Shown here piece by piece: positions 37,844 through 49,091 of a stretch of DNA of 64,000 bases. Source of the stretch: Molossus alvarezi (taxonomy: Eukaryota; Chordata; Mammalia; Chiroptera; Molossidae); contig JBAWUJ010000093.1 of assembly GCA_037176705.1 (NCBI GenBank), positions 222,435-286,434 on the forward strand, in the 5' to 3' direction. The translations under genes were made by a program, and so were the position numbers. The notes under the pieces are model-generated. The model had not been told where the DNA came from and did not search any database. It saw nothing but the letters and a program-made list of their open reading frames with translations. Position 1 is the first letter of the stretch. Each line of letters starts with the position of its first letter.

Positions 37844-39613
37844 GATGATATGATTTTTATCTTTCATTTTATTTATCAGATGTATCACATTTATTGACTT
37901 GCAAATATTGTACCAGCCTTGCATCCCTGGGATGAATCCCACTTGGTTATGGGGAATAATTTCTTGATGTATTGCTGGATTTGATTTGCTAGTATTTTGT
38001 TCAGGATTTTGATGTTTATGTTCTTTGGGGATATTGGCCTGCAGTTTCTTTTTTTGTAATGTCTTTTTCCTGGTTTTTCAATTAGAATTATGCTGGCCTC
38101 ATAAACAAGTTTGGAAGTCTTTCTCCTTCTCGAATTTTTTTGAAATAGCTTGAGGATAATGGGTGTTAGTTCTTCTTTGAATGTTCGGTAAAACATTCAC
38201 ATGAAGTTATCCGGGCCTGGGCTTTAGTTTGCTGAGAGAGTCTTAAATTGCATGTTCAATTTCTTTTGTTGTTTTTGACTGTTCAGGTTTTCTATCTATT
38301 CCCAGTTCAGTTTTGGGAGACTATGTGTTTCTAGAAATTTGTCCATTATGCTTAGATTGTCGAATTTGTTGCCATATAATTGTTCATAATATCTGTTAAC
38401 AATCCTTTGTATTTCCGTGGTGTCAGTTATTATTTCTCCTCTTCTATTTTTGATTTAGTATATTTGGGTTCTCTCTCTTTGTTTCTTGGTGAGTCTAGCT
38501 GAGGGTCCATCAATCTTGTTTATTTTTTCAAAGAACCAGCTCTTTGTTTAATTAATCCTTTGAATTGTTTTTTTTTTTTTTTTTTTTTTGGTCTCTATGT
38601 CACTTATTTCTGCTCTGATCTTTATTATTTCCTTCCTTCTACTTGCTCTGTGGTTTCTTTCTTTTTGCTTTCTAGTTTTTTAAGTTGTGAGGTTAGATAG
38701 TCTATTAAAAATTTTTATTTCTTCTTGAGGTAGGCTTGTTGTTTTATGAACTTCCTTCTCCAAAGTGCTTTCACTGCATCCCATTGATTTTGTGTTGCTG
38801 TGTGTTCATTTACATTGGCATTCCAGGAAGTTTCTAATTTCTTCCATGATCTCCATAGTAACCCATTCATTATTCAATAATATGCTATTTAGCCTCCATA
38901 TTTTCAAATGTCTTTGCATGTTCTTATGGCAGATGATTTCTAGTTTTATGCCATTATGATCTGAGAAGATGCTTGATATGATTTTAATCTTGTGGAACTT
39001 ATAGAGACTTAGTTTGTGTTCCGACATGTGGTGTATCTTTTAGAATGTCCCATGTGCACTTGCGAAGAATGTGAATTCTCTAGTTTGGATGTCATTCTCT
39101 GTAAATATCTATTAAGTCCATTTGGTCTAGTGCTTCATTTAGAGTGTCTGTTTCCTTTTGTGTTTCGAGGATGTATCCAGTAATGTCAACGGTGTGTTGA
39201 CGTCCCCTGCTATGATTGTATTGCTGTCAATTTCTCCTTTGAAGTCCTCCAGAAGATTTTTAATATATTTTGGTGCTCCTATATTGGGTGCATATATATT
39301 TACCTCGGTTATATCTTTCTGTTGGGTAGATGATTTTTATATTATGTAGTGGCCTTCTTTTTCTCTAGTTATGGATTTCAGTTTAAAATATATTTAATCA
39401 GATATGAGTAATGGTACACCAGCTTTTTTTCCTTTCCATTTGCTTGGAAGATTTTTTTCCATCCCTTCACTTTCAACCTACGTGAGTCTTTTGTTGTGAG
39501 GTATGTTGTTTACATATATATGAGTCATGATTTTGTATCCAATCAGCTACTCTCTGTCTTTTTATTGAAGCATACAATCCATTTACAGTTAATGTGGTTA
39601 TTGATATGTACTT

Positions 39614-39862
39614 TTTTTTTTTTCCTCACCCGAGGATATTTTTCCATTTTTTGTACAGATAGAGAGGGAAGGAGAAAGTAGAAGGAAGAGAGAGAGAGAG
39701 AAACATCGACGTGAAGGGACACATCGAGTGGCTGCCACCCGCACGACCAACCAGGGCCGGGGACAAACTGCAACCGAAGTACGTGCCCTTAGTGGAAACT
39801 GAACCCGGGTCTCTTCGGACCGCAGGTCGACGCTCTAACCGCTGAGCCAAACCAGCCAGGGC
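39614..39862 (-). mobile_element. Young Ves-type SINE near L1-g ORF2 start
   Basis: Tail tcctcacccgaggat, GA-rich run, ggccggggacaaactgcaaccg, reverse B box and gccaaaccagccagggc. Perfect 12-bp target-site duplication tgatatgtactt at 39602-39613 and 39863-39874. Confidence 0.97.
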
Positions 39863-40023
39863 TGATATGTACTTATTATTGCAATTTTTATTTAGTGTGT
39901 TTATATTTTTCTTTCTATTTTGTTTACTAATTACAGCAGTCCTTTCAACATTTTTTGCAGTGCTGGCTTGGTGCTAATCTATTCCCTAAGCCTTTTTTTT
40001 TGTCTTGGAAGCTCTTTATTTGC

Positions 40024-40826
40024 CCTTTTTTTTTTTGTATGATAGCCTTGCTGGGTAGAGTAGTCTTGGATTTAGATCTTTTTTTTTTTTTTTTTTCCCA
40101 TGACCTTGATTAACTCATTCCAGTCCCTTCTGGCTTGTAGTGTTTTTGTTCAGAAGTCAGCTGACAGCCCTATGAGGGTTTCTTTGTAGGTAATCTGTTG
40201 CTTATGTCTTGCTGTTTTTAGGATTGTCTCTTTGTCTTTAATTTTTGGCATTTTAATGACTATGTGTCTTGGTATGGGCCTGTTTGGGTTCTTCTTACTT
40301 GGGACTCTCTGTGCTTCTTGAACTTGAATGCCTTCTTCCTTCACCAAGTTAGAAAAGTTTTCTGTCATTATTTCTTCAAACATATTCTCTAACCCTTTCC
40401 CATCTTTTACCTCTACGGGGACTCCTATGTTGCAAATGTTATTATGTTTCCAGTTGTCCCACAATTCTCTTAGGCTGTCTTCCTGTTTTTAAATTGTTTT
40501 CTTTTTTTGGTTTTCTGATTGGTTGATGATTTCTACCCCGTCTTCTAATTCACTGATTTGGTCCTCAGCTTCCTCTACTCTGTTGGTTAGTCCTTCCAAT
40601 GTGTTCTTAATTTCTGCTATGTCATTATTTATTTTCACTTGGCTGGTTTTCCGTGTTTCTATATTTTTATTCATGGTGCTGATGTCCTTACTCATGCTGT
40701 TGAGCTTCTTCATAATCATGGTTCTGAACTCTACCTCTGATAATTTGTTTTACCGCATTTCATTAATCTCATCTTCAATAGACTTCTCTTGTTCTTTCAT
40801 TGGGGTCTGTTTCTTTGTTTCACCAT
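40024..40826 (-). pseudogene. L1-g ORF1 remnant
   Basis: Minus-strand MVKQRNRP start at 40826. Coiled-coil piece 40719-40489 with LNSMSKDISTMNKNIE and EEAEDQISELEDGVE. RRM/C-terminal piece 40464-40150 with GVPVEVKDGKGLENMFEEI and RVPSKKNPNRPIPRH. The two pieces are separated by an in-frame stop. Confidence 0.87.
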
Positions 40827-42472
40827 TTTGGCTATCTCAGTAGGTTTTGGAGGCTGCCACATTTTTTCTGTGGGTGTTGGTGGTCTGCTGTTTCCAGCTC
40901 CCTGTATTTGGTTTGGATGAGCCTGTGTTAACCAACGTTAAACACCACTGTCAGTCTTACTTTCATGACTAGATTTGCAAGCTCAGGAAATGTTCAGTTA
41001 TCCTCTAGCTTTTTCCTGGTGGCTAGTCATCTCAGTTACTTAGTGTCTTGAAATGTAGCCCTGGTGTTCTGCATAAGAGGATTTCCAGAGTGTGGGATAA
41101 ATGCTGGTTATTAATGCGCCACAGTTTGCATTTCTTTGCCTCATTTGGAAAAGCTGGATCTCTGAGGGTGAGGGCTGCTGCTTTTCCCCACAGCTCAGGG
41201 AAGGAGCACCCTGGCCACAGTCCTTTGTGGCCACAACTCTGCAAAACTCTGAGTGCCCACCAAACCCTGGGTATCCCCACGAAGTTTCAACCCTGTCTGC
41301 CTTCCCTCTGTTGTAGCCCCCAGGTGAGTGATTGTAGCTATTTTTGCATTCTGTCCCAACTCTCTGCACTGTGGAGCCAGGTTGGTCTTTATTCCCCAAG
41401 GGCACTGCTCACAGATAAGACTTCTGCTGTCCATGGGCTCCCAGCTCACCACCCCCTTGTGCCTGCACAGATGTACCTTTGTCTCTGGTTATATGGTCTT
41501 GTTCTGCTGCTTTTCTGTTGTTTTTTTTCTGAGGATTTGTCTTTATTTTAGTTGTAATTCCCATTTGTACCTGTGAGATCCTCTGCATAGCTTCTATTCA
41601 CTCTGCCTCCATTTTCAGATCCTCTAAGTCTATGTTCTGTGCAGCTGGTTTGCACAGGCCTTTCTGGTGCCTCTGCACCCTGCAGGTTTTCCAGGTAACT
41701 GGATTGCACAGTGCCTTTGGATACCAGGCTCTATACCTATCTTATGGGCTGCTGGGTCACACAGGACTCTCTGGTGCTTCAGCATCCTGCAGTTCCCACA
41801 GGAAGGCAGCTGAATCTCACCAGTCTCTCTTGAGCTCAGGCATTCCACTGCTATTGTGAACTGCTGTACCACATAGGCCTCTGTAGAATCCTATGTCTTT
41901 CTGCTGGCTGTTGGGGTGTTTTGCTGCCCCGGGGGGGCTCAACAGCTGCTCAGCTTTTGCTGTAGTTTTTGGGGATGGGTGTCATCTGCTGGTCTGTGCT
42001 TTTGTTGCCTGGGGATGGATATCTGCTCCCAGGCTCATTTGCTGGGGGTATATCTTGACTCTCATCATGCTGCTAGTATAGGAGATGGTGCTGGACTCCC
42101 AGCTGTCCATGGTTTCCTGTACCAGCACCTTGGGAGTGCCAGTATTTTGTACTGGTCTCTGTTGACACAGAGTGTTCACTGGTCTGATGGTGCCAGGTGT
42201 GCTGGTGGGCTCTGGTTGCTGGGCCATAGCCGCTCCCACTGCCTCCTCCCAGGGAAGACCCTGGATCTTCCAAAATGTTGGGAGCTTCCTGTGGTGCAGG
42301 GAGAAGCATTCTGAAAATCAGCTTACTGTGGTAGTTGGCTGCTCTCGTCAACAGCACAGGAACCTTCTGCTCTGTATCACTGCACTGTTTGGCTGTGGTT
42401 GTCCACCTTCACATCCACTCACACTCTCTCACACACTCACTCTCCCTCTGGTCCTGCCCACCACCATCTTCT
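40827..42472 (-). promoter_or_regulatory. L1-g 5' UTR (architecture A, short array)
   Basis: Aligns along its length with the L1-c 5' UTR but has only two units of the gctgggt-cacagg repeat (41644 and 41751), making it about 300 bp shorter. The distal end keeps the ctcacactctctcacac block (42415-42440). Confidence 0.8.
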
Positions 42473-42941
42473 AGCCAATTTTCTTGTATTTTCTTAAGGA
42501 TTTTGGCATGTATGTTCATCAGGAATATGGGTCTGTGTTTTTTTGTTTGTTTGTTTGTTGTTTTGTTCTGCCTTTATCTGTTGTTTTTTAAATTATTATT
42601 TCAATTATGTTGGCCTCATAAAAGAAGTTTAGAAGTCTTCATCTTTCTTGGACTTTTTGGAAAACTTTTAGGAGAATGGGTGTTAGTTCTTCTTTGAATG
42701 TTCAGTAGAACTTGCCCATGAAGCTATCCAGTACCAGGCTTTGCTGAGAGATTCTTAATTAGATCTTCAATTTTCTTAGTTGTTATTGGTCTGTTTAAAT
42801 ATTCTATGTCTTCCTTGTTCAGTTATGGGTGACTATGTGTTTCTTAAAATCAGTGCATTTTGCCTAGATTGTCTAATTCGTTGGTGTATAATTGTTCATA
42901 GTATTTTTAAATAATCTCTGCATTTCTGTGGTGTCAGTGAT
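42473..42941 (-). mobile_element. L1-f part 2, ends head to head with L1-h
   Basis: Continuation of L1-f ORF2 beyond L1-g (gttcttctttgaatgttcagtagaac, then tcataattgttcata-like segments). It stops abruptly at ggtgtcagtga, the TDTTEIQ-equivalent codons, where plus-strand L1 sequence begins. It is therefore 5' truncated. Confidence 0.82.
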
Positions 42942-43739
42942 GGGGGAGTTTTACTGAACGTTCAAAGAAGAACTGACACCCATTCTTCTCTAACTATTTC
43001 AAAAAACTTCAAGAAGAAGGAGGACTTCCAAACTTACTTTATGAGGGCAGCATAATTCTAATGCCATAATCAGAAAAAAATACTACAAAGAAAGAAAACT
43101 ACAGGCCAATATCCCTGATGAACATAGATGCCTAAATCCTGAACAAAATACTTGCAAATAAAATCCAGCATTACACCAAAAAATTTTATTCACCAAGACC
43201 AAGTGGAATTCATCCCAGGGATGCAAGATTGGTACAATATTTGAAAATCAATAAATGTGATACATCACATAAACAAAATGAAGCATAAAAACCACATGAT
43301 CATATCAATAGATGCTGAAAAAGCATTCAACAAAATTCAGCACCCATTTCTGATAAAAACGATCACCAATGTGGTTATAGAGAGATCATATCTCGACATA
43401 ATAAAGACAATATATGAAAGACCTACAGCCAACATCATACTCAATGGGCAAAAACTAAAAGCATTTCCATTAAAAACAGGAACAGGACAGAGATGCCTAC
43501 TTCTGCCACTGTTATTTAAGATAGTACTGGAAGTTTTAGCCACAGCAATCAGACAGGAAGAAAAAAATAAATTGGATCCAAATTGGAAAGGAAGAAGTGA
43601 AACTCATTATTTGCAGATTACATGATATTATACATAGAAACTTTAAAGACTCCATCAAAAATCTACTAGACTTTATAAGGGAATTTGGCAAAGTAGCAGG
43701 ATACAAAATTAATGTCAAGAAATCGAATCGACATCATTC

Positions 43740-43966
43740 TTTTTTTTTATCCTCATATTTTTTAATATATTGATCAGATAGAGTAGGAGGGAAGAAGAGA
43801 GAAACATTAATGTCAAAGAGACACATCAAGTTGTTGCCACCCATATGATTCAACCAGGGCTGGAAAAAAACTGAAAATGAGGTACGTACCCTTAGCAGCA
43901 ACCAAACCCAGGTTTGTCCCAACTGCAGGCAGATGCTCTAACCACTTTGCCAAACTAGCCAGTGCT
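43740..43966 (-). mobile_element. Ves-type SINE in L1-h, diverged
   Basis: ttatcctcatatttttt tail, gatagagtaggagggaag, reverse B box gcaaccaaacccaggtt, gccaaactagccagtgc. Target-site duplication cgacatcattc (43729-43739) and cgacagcattc (43967-43977), one mismatch in 11. Confidence 0.92.
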
Positions 43967-44640
43967 CGACAGCATTCGTATACACCAATGATGAACTTAT
44001 AGAAAGAGAAACTGAAAAAAAAAATTTATTGTAGCGGCAGAAAAATTAAGATACCAAGTAATAAATTTAACCAAAGAAGCAAAGGACCTATTTGCAGAAA
44101 ACTACCGGACATTGAAAAAAGAAACAAAGGGAGATATAAAAAAGTGGAAGGACATACTTTGTTCATGAATTGGAGAAATTAACATCATTAAAATGTCCAT
44201 ATCACCCAAAGCAATCTATACATTCAAAGCAATCCCCATCAAAATACCTACAACATATTTCACCAAACTAGAACAAATACTCCAAATGTTCATATGGAAC
44301 CAAAAAAAGATCCCGAATAGCCACAGCAGTCTTGAAAAAGAAGGACAAAGTAGGTGAGATTACAATACCGGATATCAGGTTATACTATAAAACTACTGTA
44401 ATCAAAACAGCCTGGTACTGCCACAAGAACAGGCTTATAGACCAGTGGAAGAAAACAGAAAGCCCACAAATGGTCCCAAGACATTATGCTCAATTAATAT
44501 TTGACAAAGGAGACAAGAGCATACACTGGAGTAAAGTCAGCCTCCTTAATAAATGGTGTTGGTAAAATTGGACAGCTACATAAAAAAAATAAAAATAAAA
44601 CTAGATCATCACCTTACACCATGTACAAGAATAAATTCAA

Positions 44641-44913
44641 TCCCTGGCCGGTTTGGCTCAGCGGTTAGAGCATCGGCCTGTGGTCCGGAGAGACCCGGGT
44701 TCGGTTCCCACTAAGGGCATGTACCTCGGTTGCAGTTTGTCCCCGGCCCTGGTTGGTCGTGCGGGTGGCAGCCACTCGATGTGTCCCTTTCACATTGATG
44801 TTTCTCTCTCTCTCTCCCTTCCTCTCTCTCCCTCCCACTCTATCTGTGCAAAAAAATGGAGAAAAAAAAATGTCCTTGGGTGAGGATAAATAAAAAAAAT
44901 TCTTAAAAAAAAA
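44641..44913 (+). mobile_element. Young Ves-type SINE in L1-h
   Basis: ccctggccggtttggctcagcgg head and intact B box gacccgggttcggttccc. Tail ccttgggtgaggata, A-run. Perfect 14-bp target-site duplication aagaataaattcaa at 44627-44640 and 44914-44927. Confidence 0.97.
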
Positions 44914-44934
44914 AAGAATAAATTCAAAATGGAT

Positions 44935-44950
44935 AAAAGACTTAAATGTG
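44935..44950. repeat. Target-site duplication, left copy, of L1-i
   Basis: aaaagacttaaatgtg is repeated exactly at 49092-49107 on the other side of L1-i. A perfect 16-bp match fixes both ends of the insertion. Confidence 0.95.
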
Positions 44951-45893
44951 GAGGGGAAAAAATGGTGGCAGAGTGAATGGAAGCTACACAGACCATTGCC
45001 CAGTACCAAACTGGATTTACAACAAAAATAAAGACAAATTGTCAGGAAGGGGCCACCAAAAGGCAGCCTGAAAAACCACATAACCAGGGAAACTGACTCA
45101 ATCCTGGTAGGCTTGTGAGGATGCAAGAAGGGGCCAGGAGCCCACGGTCTGCAATGGCCTAGGCTGGTACCAGTGGAGTCCACTGGAACCAGGGGACTCA
45201 GCTGAAAGCTGCTGCCACCTTGCCTGCATCCAACGACCGTGGCTGAGTCCTGCCAAATCGGCTGGGTACTACGCCCTCAGCTGGTGCCACAGACTCACCA
45301 CCCTTAGCTGGGAGCAGCACCCTAGGGTTAACGATGCAGAGTCTGGACAGAGGCTAAATTGGCAGCAGCCATTTACCTTGGGCTCTGGCAGAGAAAAGGC
45401 AGACTGAATTAGAACTATGTGGGGACACTTGGGAATTGGAGGGTGCTCAGAGCTTTTGCTGAGTGCAGCCACGCAGAACTGTGGTCATCTTACTCCTTCC
45501 CAGGGCCCTGAGGAGAGGAGGCAGCCCCTCCCTCCAAGATTCAACCCCACCTTGTGGCCATTGAAATGCTAATCGAGGCCCATTAACAACCAGCATCTGA
45601 CCCACCCTCTGGAAATCTTCTTACACTGAGCACCTAAGAAAGTTTTTCAGGCAATTCAGAAACCAAGGTTCTTCAGGTGACTTCTACTAAAAGCCTCCAG
45701 GCAAAAAAAGCCAGAGGATAACTACCATTCCCTGGGCTAGCAACTCTAACCATGAAAGTAAAGACTTGACAGTGGTGTTTAAAGTGGGTCCTTCCTGCCT
45801 CATCCAAACCCAGAAAAGGGAGCCACAAACAGCAGAACACCAACATGCACAGGGAAAATTTGGCAGACTCCAAAGTGCACTGTGATAGCCAAA

Positions 45894-46715
45894 ATGGTGA
45901 AATACAGAAACAAAAGCCAAATTAAAGAACAAGAGACCTCTACCAAAAATGAGATAAATGAGGTGCAGTTAAGTAAGTTACCAATACTAGAATTCAGAGC
46001 CATGATCTGGAGGAAGCTCAACAGCATGTGTAAGAACATAGAGATGCTGAAAATAAGCAAATTGGAAATTAAACACTACCAAGAAGATATGAAAAATGAC
46101 ATATCAGAAATGAAAAACACATTCAAATGTCTAAAAAGCAGAGCAGTGGAAGCTGAGGACTGGATCAGTGAATTAGAAGACACTGTAGAAAAAAATCAAC
46201 CAATCAGAAAAACAACAGGACAAAAAGATTCAAAAAGAGAAAGACAGCTTAAGAGAACTGTGGGACAACTGGAAGCGTAATAATATTTGCATCATAGGAG
46301 TCCCCGAAGAAGAAGAAAATGAGCAAGGGTTAGAGAATATATTCAAAAAAATAGTGACAGGAAACTTCCCTAATTTGGTGAAGAAAGAAGGCATTCAATT
46401 TCAGGAAGCACAGAGATCCTCTAGTAAGAAGAACCCAAACAGGCCCACACCAAGACACATAGTAATCAATCTGCCAAAAATTAAAGACAAAGAGAGGATC
46501 CTAAAAGCTGCAAGAGAAAATAACAGGTTAACTACAAAGGAAACCCCATAAGGCTCTCAGCTGAATTCTCACACAAAAAAACACTACAGGCCAGATGGGA
46601 ATGGCAGAAATTAATCAAGGTAATGAAAAAGAAGAATCTGAATCCAAGACTACTCTAACCAGCAAGGCTATCATTCACAATAGAAGGTCAAAGAAAGAGC
46701 TTCCCAGACAAAAAA
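45894..46715 (+). pseudogene. L1-i ORF1 with one major frameshift
   Basis: MVKYRNKSQIKEQETSTKNE start, open to 46280 through a coiled coil (SKLEIKHYQEDMKNDIS, AEDWISELEDTVEKN). The frame is then lost, and the RRM/C-terminal part continues at 46354-46551 with FPNLVKKEGIQFQEAQR and SSKKNPNRPTPRHIVI. Family product: RNA-binding trimer. Confidence 0.88.
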
Positions 46716-46826
46716 AAAAGTCTAAGGGAATATATTAGCACCAAACCAGCACTGTAAGAAATGTTAAAAGCACTGCTCTAATTAGCAAAAGAAATGGGAA
46801 AAAAAATAGAACCACATTAAACCAAA

Positions 46827-48968
46827 ATGGCAATAAATAAGTACATATCAATAAACACCTTAAATGTAAATGGATTGAATGCTCCCATAAAAAGGCACAG
46901 AGTAGCTGATTGGATAAGAAAGCATGACTCATCTATATGTTGTTTACAAGAGACCTGCCTGACAACAAAAGACTCACATAAATTGAAAGTTAAGGGTTGG
47001 AAAAAAATTTTCCAATTAAACAAAAAGGAAAAAAAGCCTGGGTAGCAATACTCATATCTGATAAAATACATTTCAAAATGAAGGCCATAACTAGAGACAA
47101 AGAAGGCCACTACATAATATTGAAATGATCTATCCAACAGGTAGTTATAACCTTGATAAATATATATGCACCCAATATAGTAGCACCAAAATATATTAAA
47201 AATCTTCTGGAGGACTTCAAAGGAGAAATCAATAGCAATACAATGATAGCAGGGGACTTCAACACCCCGTTGACATCAGTGGATAGAACCTCTAGACAAA
47301 AAATTAGCAAGAAACAGAGACTCTAAATGAAGCACTAGACCAAATAGATTTCATAGATATCTACAGAGAATTACACCCCCAAACAAGAGAATTCACATTT
47401 TTCTCAAGTGCACATGAGACATTCTCAAAGATAGACCACATAATAGGGCACAAACTAAGTATGTACAAGTTCAAGAAGACTAAAGTCATATCAAGCATCT
47501 TTTCAGAACACAATAGCATGAAATGAGAAATCAATTGCAAGAATAACATGCAAAGACATTTGAACACATGGAAGCTAAATAGCATGTCATGAAACGATGA
47601 ATGGGTCACCGAGGAGATCAAGGAAGAAATCAAAAACTTCCTGGAAAACAATTTAAATGAAGACACAACAACACAAAATCTATGGGATACAGTGAAAGCA
47701 GTTCTGAGAGGGAAGTTCATAGCACTACAGGCCTACTTCAAAAAACAAAAATATCTTTAATAGAGTATCTAACCTTGCAACTTAAAGAACTAGAAAGCAA
47801 ACAGAAAGAAAACCCAAGAGCAAGTAGAAGGAAGGAAATAGTAAAGATCAGAGCAGAAATAAACCACATAGAGACCAAAAAAACAATACATAGAATACAG
47901 GAAACAAAGAGCTGGTTTTTCAAAAAGATCAACAAGATTGATGGACCCTTACCTAGACTCACCAAGAAACAAAGAGAGAGAAACCAAATATACAAAATCA
48001 GAAATAAAAGAGAAGTAACAATTGACACCACAGAAATACAAAAGATCATTAACAACTACTATGAACAACTATATGGCAACAAATTCGACAATCTAAACGA
48101 AATGGACAAATTTCTAGAAACGCACAGACTCCCAAAACTGGACCCGGAAGAGATAGAAACTTGAACAGAGCAATATCAAGAGTAGAAATTGAACATGTAA
48201 TCAAGACTCTCCCAACAAACAAAATCCCAGGCCTGGATGGCTTCATGGGGGAGTTTTACTGAACATTCAAAGAAGAACTAACACCCAATCTCCTCAAACT
48301 ATTTCAAAAAATTCAAGAAGAAGCAAGAATTCCAAACTTGTTTTATGAAGCCAGCATAATTAATTCCAAAACCAGAAAAAGAAACTACAAAGAAAGAAAA
48401 CTACAGGCCAATATCCCTGCAGAATATCGATGCCAAAATCCAGAACAAAATACTAACAAATTGGATCCAGCAATACACCAAAAAAATTATCCACCATGAC
48501 CAAGTGGGATTCATCCCAGGGATGCAAGGCTGGTAAAATACTCGCAAATCCATAAATGTGATACACCACATAAATATAATGAAGAATAAAAACCACATGA
48601 TCATATCAATATATGCCAAAAAAGCCTTCGACAAAATCCAGCATCCATTTCTGATAAAAACATTCAACAATGTTGCAATAAAGGGATCATATCCCAACAT
48701 AATAAAGGCCATATATGAAAGAACTACATCCAACATCATTCTCAAAGGGCAAAAACTAAAAGCATTTCCCTAAAGAACAGGAACAAGGCAAGGATGCCCA
48801 CTTTCGCCACTCTTATTTAACATAGTACTGGAAGTCTTAGACACAGCAATCAGACAGGAAGAGAAAATAAAACAGATCCAAATTGGAAAGGAGGAAGTGA
48901 AACTGTCATTATTCGCAGATGACATGATACTATACATAGAAAACCCCAAAGATTCCATCAAAAATTTA
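46827..48968 (+). pseudogene. L1-i ORF2 remnant, 3' part deleted
   Basis: MAINKYISINTLNVNGLNAP start followed by an endonuclease segment open to 47045 (HDSSICCLQETCLTTKDSH). Further open pieces at 47682-48164 and 48558-48773. The RT box at 48912-48923 is intact FADD with [15 protein letters not shown] after it. The sequence then jumps to the 3' UTR, so the Z-to-C-terminal region is absent. Confidence 0.9.
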
Positions 48969-49091
48969 CATGAACAGTGGACACGGACAACAAACTGGGG
49001 ACAGGGCATGGAGGTGGGGGAGGGAATCAGTGGGTGAAAAGGAGATACATCTGTAACAAAAATTAATTAATAATATATAAATTAATTTAAA

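Larger units (their letters stand above)
35904..39883 (-). pseudogene. L1-g ORF2 remnant
   Basis: The start codon context has changed to ATTGCAATAATAAG, so the ATG is lost. Open pieces: 38196-37891, 37277-37062 and 36417-36040. The RT box at 37251-37262 reads FTDD, with the aspartates kept. Two SINE insertions and the 480-bp deletion disrupt it. Confidence 0.87.
35655..42472 (-). mobile_element. L1-g: full-length LINE-1 antisense, inserted in L1-f
   Basis: Minus-strand order: 5' UTR 42472-40827 (architecture A), ORF1 40826 to about 40024, ORF2 about 39883-35904, 3' UTR and tail seen as (TTTA)n at 35660-35690. It interrupts L1-f, whose ORF2 resumes on the right side at gtattttcttaaggattttgg. 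Two SINEs lie in ORF2. About 480 bp of ORF2 are missing at about 36640, where gatgactatttc joins tgggttctctgttc. Confidence 0.93.
42942..44950 (+). mobile_element. L1-h part 1: 5'-truncated L1, sense
   Basis: Starts in ORF2 at the GEFYWTFKEEL-equivalent segment. RT core piece 43257-43625 ([21 protein letters not shown]). The RT box at 43610-43621 reads FADY after a 2-base loss just upstream. Carries an antisense SINE (43740) and a sense SINE (44641). It is split at 44950 by L1-i and resumes at 49092. Confidence 0.9.
44951..49091 (+). mobile_element. L1-i: 5'-complete L1 with internal deletion, nested in L1-h
   Basis: A perfect 16-bp target-site duplication defines the ends. The 5' end is gaggggaaaaaatggtggcagagtg, a genuine L1 start. 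5' UTR to 45893, ORF1 from 45894, ORF2 46827-48968. Then a junction (48968/48969) jumps from the DSIKNL codons to the 3' UTR (atgaacagtggaca), skipping about 1.8 kb compared with L1-d. The tail ends in an A-run at 49091. Among the least decayed copies here. Confidence 0.95.

Noticed and set aside
44641..44740. Possible tRNA gene from A-box and B-box motifs
   Set aside because: The motifs belong to tRNA-derived SINE heads followed by the SINE body, CT-run and A-tail. No cloverleaf with anticodon stem was seen.
42473..44950. One L1 with a 5' inversion by twin priming
   Set aside because: The antisense and sense parts overlap in L1 coordinates (both contain the TFKEEL region), and the antisense part continues to its own 3' end at about 32513, so two elements fit better.
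48960..48985. Splicing as the cause of the L1-i internal deletion
   Set aside because: In L1-d the corresponding breakpoints do not show a GT donor after tttac or a convincing AG acceptor, so an ordinary deletion is preferred.
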